From contig NZ_CP060723.1 in assembly GCF_014395225.1 (NCBI RefSeq), forward strand, positions 3,782,001-3,846,000: a DNA stretch of 64,000 nucleotides, in the 5' to 3' direction. A model generated the notes under the pieces. The model did not search any database, was not told the DNA's origin, and saw only the letters and a program-made list of their open reading frames with translations. Made by a program: the position numbers and the translations under genes. The stretch comes from Pedobacter roseus. Lineage in GTDB: Bacteria > Bacteroidota > Bacteroidia > Sphingobacteriales > Sphingobacteriaceae. Position 1 is the first letter of the stretch, and each line of letters opens with the position of its first letter. Shown one piece after another: positions 59,251 through 64,000 of the stretch.

Positions 59251-60180
59251 ATGGCAGCAGAAAAACTATCAACCCGACATCTTTTAGGCATTAAAGATAT
59301 TAACCGGAATGATATCGAATTAATTTTCGAAACTGCAGATAATTTCAAGGAAGTGATTAACAGGCCGATCAAAAAGGTGCCTTCGCTTCGTGATATTACC
59401 ATTGCCAACATTTTCTTCGAAAACTCTACCCGTACCAAACTTTCTTTCGAACTGGCTGAAAAAAGGCTTTCGGCAGATGTGGTTAATTTTGCAGCTTCCT
59501 CGTCATCGGTAAGCAAAGGCGAAACATTAATTGATACGGTGAACAACATCTTATCAATGAAAGTTGATATGGTGGTGATGCGACACCCTTACGCCGGCGC
59601 AGGTCAGTTTTTAAGTAAACACGTAAAAGCACAAATTGTAAATGCAGGCGACGGTGCGCACGAGCACCCTACCCAGGCTTTGCTTGATGCTTTCTCGATC
59701 CGCCAGAAACTGGGCGATGTGGCAAGCAAAAAAGTGGTAATTGTGGGCGATATCCTTCACTCGCGTGTAGCGATCTCCAATATCCTTTGCTTACAGCGTT
59801 TAGGTGCCGAGGTTATGGTTTGCGGACCAACAACCTTAATCCCAAAACACATCCATCAACTTGGAGTAAAGGTTGAGCATAACCTTATTAAAGCACTGAA
59901 TTGGTGCGATGTAGCAAATATGCTACGTATCCAATTAGAGCGTCAGGACATTAAATATTTTCCATCTTTAAGGGAATACGCCATGATGTATGGCCTAAAC
60001 AAACAGATCTTAGATAACCTAGATAAAGAAATCATCGTAATGCATCCAGGCCCTATTAACCGTGGTGTGGAAATTACCAGCGATGTGGCCGACAGCAAAC
60101 AATCTATCATTTTAGAACAGGTAGAGAATGGAGTTGCGGTGAGAATGGCAGTGTTGTATTTACTGGCAAGCCAGGGGTAG
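59251..60180 (+). CDS. pyrB: Aspartate carbamoyltransferase catalytic subunit
   Basis: The 309-residue enzyme joins carbamoyl phosphate and aspartate, the first committed step of pyrimidine synthesis. It shows the carbamoyl-phosphate motif FFENSTRTKLSFELAEKRL, MRHPYAGAGQFL, DGAHEHPTQALLDAF, VGDILHSRVAISN and MHPGPINRG. Length is that of a catalytic chain; no pyrI regulatory gene is in the window. It starts 2 bp after pyrR. Confidence 0.96.
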   Translation: MAAEKLSTRHLLGIKDINRNDIELIFETADNFKEVINRPIKKVPSLRDITIANIFFENSTRTKLSFELAEKRLSADVVNFAASSSSVSKGETLIDTVNNILSMKVDMVVMRHPYAGAGQFLSKHVKAQIVNAGDGAHEHPTQALLDAFSIRQKLGDVASKKVVIVGDILHSRVAISNILCLQRLGAEVMVCGPTTLIPKHIHQLGVKVEHNLIKALNWCDVANMLRIQLERQDIKYFPSLREYAMMYGLNKQILDNLDKEIIVMHPGPINRGVEITSDVADSKQSIILEQVENGVAVRMAVLYLLASQG

Positions 60181-60620
60181 GTTAGTTCAATCGTTCATTG
60201 GTCATTGGTTTATTTGTGCAGAGTCCATAATCTAGCATCTTGCCAAAAGGACTAAGTCCAGCGTCTTTATAGAAATGCATTGGTAAATAGTCCATTACTA
60301 ATAGTCTATGGCGATTAACCAGTTTATATGATTGACCAATTAATCCTTCTACTAGATTGCTTTGTTGGATGAAAAGCCTAGCAATGACGGATGCGGCGGT
60401 ACCAATGAACTATTGACAAATGAACCAGTGAACCTCTACCAGATGCGGCAGTGCTAATGACAACTGAACCAATGAACCTCATCATTTTTCAACATTCGTC
60501 TACTCCCTAATACCAAACCAAAAATCCCGTCGTTAATTTGTGTTATTAACAGATGTTAATTACTTCTGTTGATAAGCTTTGATACTATTTCTAATTTAGT
60601 ACCAACCATATTTGAAACCA
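60181..60620. repeat. Gene-free stretch of word repeats and repeat relics
   Basis: From 60181 words like TTCATTGGTCATTGG occur, and between 60400 and 60480 their inverse (CCAATGAAC, TGAACCAGTGAACCTC) appears repeatedly. At 60354-60390 AGATTGCTTTGTTGG...CTAGCAATGACGG resembles, in inverse orientation, the widespread CGTCATTGCGAGG...GAAGCAATCT repeat. No gene or clear promoter for the TPR gene is seen. Confidence 0.5.
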
Positions 60621-63600
60621 ATGCAGAAAAAATACTTACTAATTCCGCTACTTTTAGCAGGAAGTTTTAGCACCTACGCTCAGGTTAGCGCTGTGCAGAA
60701 CCTCAACAAAAACTATCAAACGGGCTTAGAATTATTAGACAAAGAGAAATACACTGCAGCTGCACAACAGTTTAAACTAGTTGAGCTGCAACGTTATAAA
60801 CCTTCTACCCAAACAGAGAGCAATGCCGAATTATCTTTATTAAAAGAGAACGCAAAATTTTATGCAGCAGTTTGCGCTTTAGAGTTGACCAATGCTGATG
60901 CCGAAAGTTTGTTCCAGGCATTTATCCGAGATTATCCGTTAAATCCGAACACCAAACTGGCTTATTTCTACGTTGGAAAAACCTATTTCAACCAGAAAAA
61001 TTATAAAAAAGCTTTAGAGTGGTTCGAAAAAACAGATCCTTCTACCCTTTCTGGCAAACAACGGAACGAGTACCAGTTTAAACAGGGTTATGCTTATTTT
61101 GAGTTAAAGGATTACGAAAAAGCAGAGCCTTTATTCGAAAAAGTTAAAAAAGAGGAAGGCGATTTTCAGGAAAGTGCCACCTACTATTTTGCCTACATCA
61201 ACTACTTAAACAAGGAGTATAAAACGGCATTGGCCAATTTCGAAAAGTTAAAAGGCTCTCCTACTTACGAAGCAAGTTATCCGTATTACATTACTTCGAT
61301 GTACTATTTGGATGAGCGTTATGATGATGTAATCAGCTATGCTTTGCCTGCCATGCAAAAAACCAAACAACAGTTCGAGCCCGAAATGTTGAGCCTGGTA
61401 GCGGCATCTTACTTCGCAAAATCTGAATTTAAAAATGCTGAAAAATACTTTGCAGAATATTATGCAAAAGATAAAAGCGAAACCAAAAATAACCTGTTCA
61501 TTTATCAGTACGGTTACTCTTTATTTCAGAATAAAAAGTACAAAGAATCGATCAGCGTTTTAGAAAAACTAAATAACGACGACATTTATCTGCAAAACGG
61601 TATGCTTACCCTGGGTAAGGATTTTATCCAGTTGGGCGACAAACAAAAAGCACAAAGTGCATTTTTCAGGGCTTCGCGTTTAAGTTTTGATAAAGTGATC
61701 CAGGAAGAAGCATGGTTAAATTATGCCAAGTTAAGCTACGAGCTCGAATTTCACCAACAGGCTTTAGAGGCTACGCAGGGCTTCTTAAAAACCTTCCCGA
61801 AATCGCGCAAAATAAATGAAGCCAAAACCCTATTGGGCGAGGTGTTATTAACCACTAAAAACTATCAGGCCGCTGTAGATATTTTGGAGCCAATCCCTGA
61901 TAAAACATTGGAGGCTAAAGAAGCTTATCAGAAGGTGACTTATTTCCGCGGATTGGAGTTTTATAACGAAAGGGCATTTCCTAATGCTTTATCGATGTTC
62001 CTACGCTCTGAGAAATTCCCAGAAGATAATGAGATCAATGCATTGAACACTTACTGGAAAGCAGAATCGATGTACGAGCTGCGCAAGTTCGGAGAAGCGG
62101 TTAGCACTTTCGAAAAATTCTTAAAAATGCCGGATGCTGATAAAACCGGTGTTTACAATTTTGCAAATTATGCTTTGGCGTATGCTGCTTTCGAAGATGA
62201 AAAATACAGCAAAGCAGCTAATTATTTCGAAAAATTCCTGGCAGGTAACGATAAAGATCAGAAAACAATTGATGATGCTACCATCCGTTTAGCCGATTCA
62301 TATTTCGTAAATAAGAATTACGGTGATGCGATGGCGAATTATAATAAGATCATCAGCCGCAAAACCACTTCTGAAGATTACGCGACTTTCCAAAAAGGGA
62401 TGATTCAGGGTTTGGAGAATCAATATGATGCAAAAATTGCTACGATGCAAAGTTTGTTAAATGCCTTTCCAAATTCAAACTACGCAGATGATGCCGGTTT
62501 CGAAACAGCCTATACTTATTTCAATAAGGGTGATTTTGATAAATCTAAATCAGATCTTGTTGCATTGGTAGCTAAATATCCACGCAGCAGTTATGTAGCA
62601 AAAGCTTTGGTTACCATTGGTTTGGTGCAATATAACCAGGATCAGGACGATGCAGCTTTGGAATCGTTTAAAAAAGTAATCCGCGATTATCCAACTGCCG
62701 ACGAAGCTAAACAGGCCATGGAATCGATTAAGAACATCTATGTAGACCGTGGCGATGCGAACGGATTTATCACTTATGCAGCCACTACCCCACTTGGAAA
62801 TTACTCTGGCTCAGAGCAGGATAACATTGTTTTTGCGGCAGCCAATAACACTTATTTAAAAGGTGATGCAAACGGTGCATTCCAGGCGGTAAATGCTTAT
62901 TTTGATAAATTCCCTAAAGCCATACATGAGAAAGAAGCCAAATTTATCAGGGCCGAATCATTGGTTAAACTGGGTCGTCCGGATGAAGCAATCCCTGACT
63001 ATGAGTTTATCTTAAACGATTGGACCAGCGATTATACTGAACGTTCGTTAGTGAGTATTTCTCAATTGTTCTTAAATCAGAAGAAATACAACGAGGCAAT
63101 TGTTTACCTGAAAAGGTTAGAAACCACGACCGATTATAAATCGCACTATAGCTTTGCCATCAATAACCTGTTAAAGGCTTACACGGCTTTAAACATGCCT
63201 GATGACATGCTAAAATATGCACAGTTGACTAAAGATTCTGAAAAAGCATCAGAGGAAGAAAAAAACAGTTCGAGTTTATATTCAGGTAAAGCTTATCTGT
63301 TAAAAGGTGATACCACCACTGCAATTAAAGAGTTTAAAAATGTGGTTGCCAAAACAAAAACCATTGCTGCTGCTGAAGCGAAATACAACCTGGCTTTATT
63401 GGAATACAATAAGCGTGATTTCAAAACTTCATCAAAAACCTGTTTTGATGTGATTAACAACATGGCCGCTTACGATTATTGGGTAGCCAAGGCATTTATC
63501 CTTTTATCTGATAACTACGTTGCCCTGAAAGACAATTTGCAGGCAAAGAGCACACTTCTAAGTATAATTGATAATTACGAAGGCAAGGATGATATTATCC

Positions 63601-63644
63601 CTACTGCCAAAGAAAAACTAGAAAAACTAAACCAGAAGAAGTAG
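60621..63644 (+). CDS. Large secreted tetratricopeptide-repeat protein
   Basis: From the ATG at 60621 (MQKKYLLIPLLLAG) the protein has 1007 residues, a signal peptide (cleavage after FSTYAQ, about residue 20) and TPR-like repeats over its whole length, for example YKKALEWFEKTDP, YEKAEPLFEKVKKEE, FKNAEKYFAEYYAKD and FKKVIRDYPTADEA. A TTG at 60612 could extend it by 3 residues. Such large periplasmic TPR proteins in Bacteroidota act as scaffolds at the outer membrane. The gene for a probable outer-membrane protein starts 4 bp further on, so both form an operon. Confidence 0.85.
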   Translation: MQKKYLLIPLLLAGSFSTYAQVSAVQNLNKNYQTGLELLDKEKYTAAAQQFKLVELQRYKPSTQTESNAELSLLKENAKFYAAVCALELTNADAESLFQAFIRDYPLNPNTKLAYFYVGKTYFNQKNYKKALEWFEKTDPSTLSGKQRNEYQFKQGYAYFELKDYEKAEPLFEKVKKEEGDFQESATYYFAYINYLNKEYKTALANFEKLKGSPTYEASYPYYITSMYYLDERYDDVISYALPAMQKTKQQFEPEMLSLVAASYFAKSEFKNAEKYFAEYYAKDKSETKNNLFIYQYGYSLFQNKKYKESISVLEKLNNDDIYLQNGMLTLGKDFIQLGDKQKAQSAFFRASRLSFDKVIQEEAWLNYAKLSYELEFHQQALEATQGFLKTFPKSRKINEAKTLLGEVLLTTKNYQAAVDILEPIPDKTLEAKEAYQKVTYFRGLEFYNERAFPNALSMFLRSEKFPEDNEINALNTYWKAESMYELRKFGEAVSTFEKFLKMPDADKTGVYNFANYALAYAAFEDEKYSKAANYFEKFLAGNDKDQKTIDDATIRLADSYFVNKNYGDAMANYNKIISRKTTSEDYATFQKGMIQGLENQYDAKIATMQSLLNAFPNSNYADDAGFETAYTYFNKGDFDKSKSDLVALVAKYPRSSYVAKALVTIGLVQYNQDQDDAALESFKKVIRDYPTADEAKQAMESIKNIYVDRGDANGFITYAATTPLGNYSGSEQDNIVFAAANNTYLKGDANGAFQAVNAYFDKFPKAIHEKEAKFIRAESLVKLGRPDEAIPDYEFILNDWTSDYTERSLVSISQLFLNQKKYNEAIVYLKRLETTTDYKSHYSFAINNLLKAYTALNMPDDMLKYAQLTKDSEKASEEEKNSSSLYSGKAYLLKGDTTTAIKEFKNVVAKTKTIAAAEAKYNLALLEYNKRDFKTSSKTCFDVINNMAAYDYWVAKAFILLSDNYVALKDNLQAKSTLLSIIDNYEGKDDIIPTAKEKLEKLNQKK

Positions 63645-63648
63645 CATT

Positions 63649-64000
63649 ATGAAATCGATTAAATATATATATAGTTCACTGTTTTTTTTAGCTGCTGGAT
63701 TAATGACTGCGCAGGCGCAGGATAAAAAGCCTGAAGAAAAAGGCGTGGTTAACGAAGAGATCGAAGTGGTACGCCCATATAAACCAATTTTAGCTGAGGC
63801 GGTGAAGTTGAGAAGAAGTCCGAACCTGGATGACGTTAAAACCTATAAAGCAAAACTGAACTATAGCATTTTGGATAGAAAATTAGAGCTGAACAGCGAT
63901 ATCCAAAAATTACAGGCCCAGGCCCTTGCCGAAGAAAAAGCAAGCATTTTGGTAAACAACTATGTTAAAGGTGCATTTGGTTCGTTAGCAACACTTTTAG
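63649..64000 (+). CDS. Start of a secreted, probably outer-membrane, protein gene (C-terminus outside window)
   Basis: The 117 residues visible have a signal peptide (cleavage after AQAQ, about residue 24), then EEIEVVRPYKPILAEAVKLRRSP, a segment I associate with Bacteroidota outer-membrane proteins often annotated TonB-dependent receptor-like and found directly behind large TPR proteins. The plug or barrel region is not in the window, so the call rests on this N-terminus and on the context. Confidence 0.6.
   Translation, partial: MKSIKYIYSSLFFLAAGLMTAQAQDKKPEEKGVVNEEIEVVRPYKPILAEAVKLRRSPNLDDVKTYKAKLNYSILDRKLELNSDIQKLQAQALAEEKASILVNNYVKGAFGSLATLL

Noticed and set aside
1..64000. tRNA, rRNA, tmRNA or riboswitch in the intergenic regions
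   Set aside because: No cloverleaf, GTTCGA-like loop or known riboswitch core was recognised by eye in any gap; a covariance-model scan would be needed to exclude weak cases.

Overview
This window looks like chromosomal DNA of a member of the Bacteroidota, most likely a Pedobacter-like Sphingobacteriaceae. The evidence is a SusC/SusD pair with a hybrid two-component regulator, Bacteroidota-restricted families (DUF4294, DUF4783), bacillithiol deacetylase BshB1, AT-rich intergenic DNA, very few Shine-Dalgarno sequences, and many promoters with the Bacteroidota -7 motif TAnnTTTG. I found no rRNA, tRNA, CRISPR array or insertion sequence.

Layout. 1-14876 (all minus strand) is a polysaccharide utilization locus: hybrid sensor/regulator, BNR-propeller enzyme, double GH43, GH105, DUF2264 (GH154-like) enzyme, SusC, and a SusD cut by the window edge. 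The enzyme set fits a rhamnose/glucuronate-capped, arabinose/galactose-bearing glycan such as arabinogalactan, with ulvan-like glycans as the alternative. Paired G-tract direct repeats precede both operon heads (4494-4524 and 10765-10797) and are good candidates for the regulator's operators.

15.2-38.6 kb is mainly housekeeping: lysine 6-transaminase, a glutaryl-CoA-dehydrogenase-like enzyme, bshB1 with a glutathione peroxidase, the rsh-fur-purA cluster, a toxin-antitoxin pair bracketed by two REPIN-like elements, pabB, an M48 protease, plsY, nadC, gpmI, lon and an LpxR-like deacylase. 38.7-46 kb holds an L,D-transpeptidase, a MACPF (perforin-fold) lipoprotein, an arfB rescue factor whose reading frame breaks exactly in the catalytic GGQ motif, ferritin, cmk and several envelope proteins. 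47.18-48.00 kb is a five-unit tandem array (about 143 bp per unit) of hairpin-bearing DNA enclosed by inverted repeats, just upstream of rpsA. 50.7-64 kb holds a GH20 hexosaminidase, an AraC regulator divergent from an aldehyde dehydrogenase-DUF779 module, a DCC-family protein, a class IV aminotransferase, pyrR-pyrB and a large TPR protein followed by the start of an outer-membrane protein gene.

Themes. The intergenic DNA carries several dispersed, hairpin-forming repeat families. Several naive TTG starts (lat, nadC, pyrR) lie inside a TAnnTTTG promoter motif, so their true starts are downstream; cmk, pabB and arfB appear to be transcribed with almost no leader. The most unusual items are the frame break in arfB, the MACPF lipoprotein, the 143-bp array, the candidate regulator operators and the REPIN-flanked toxin-antitoxin pair.
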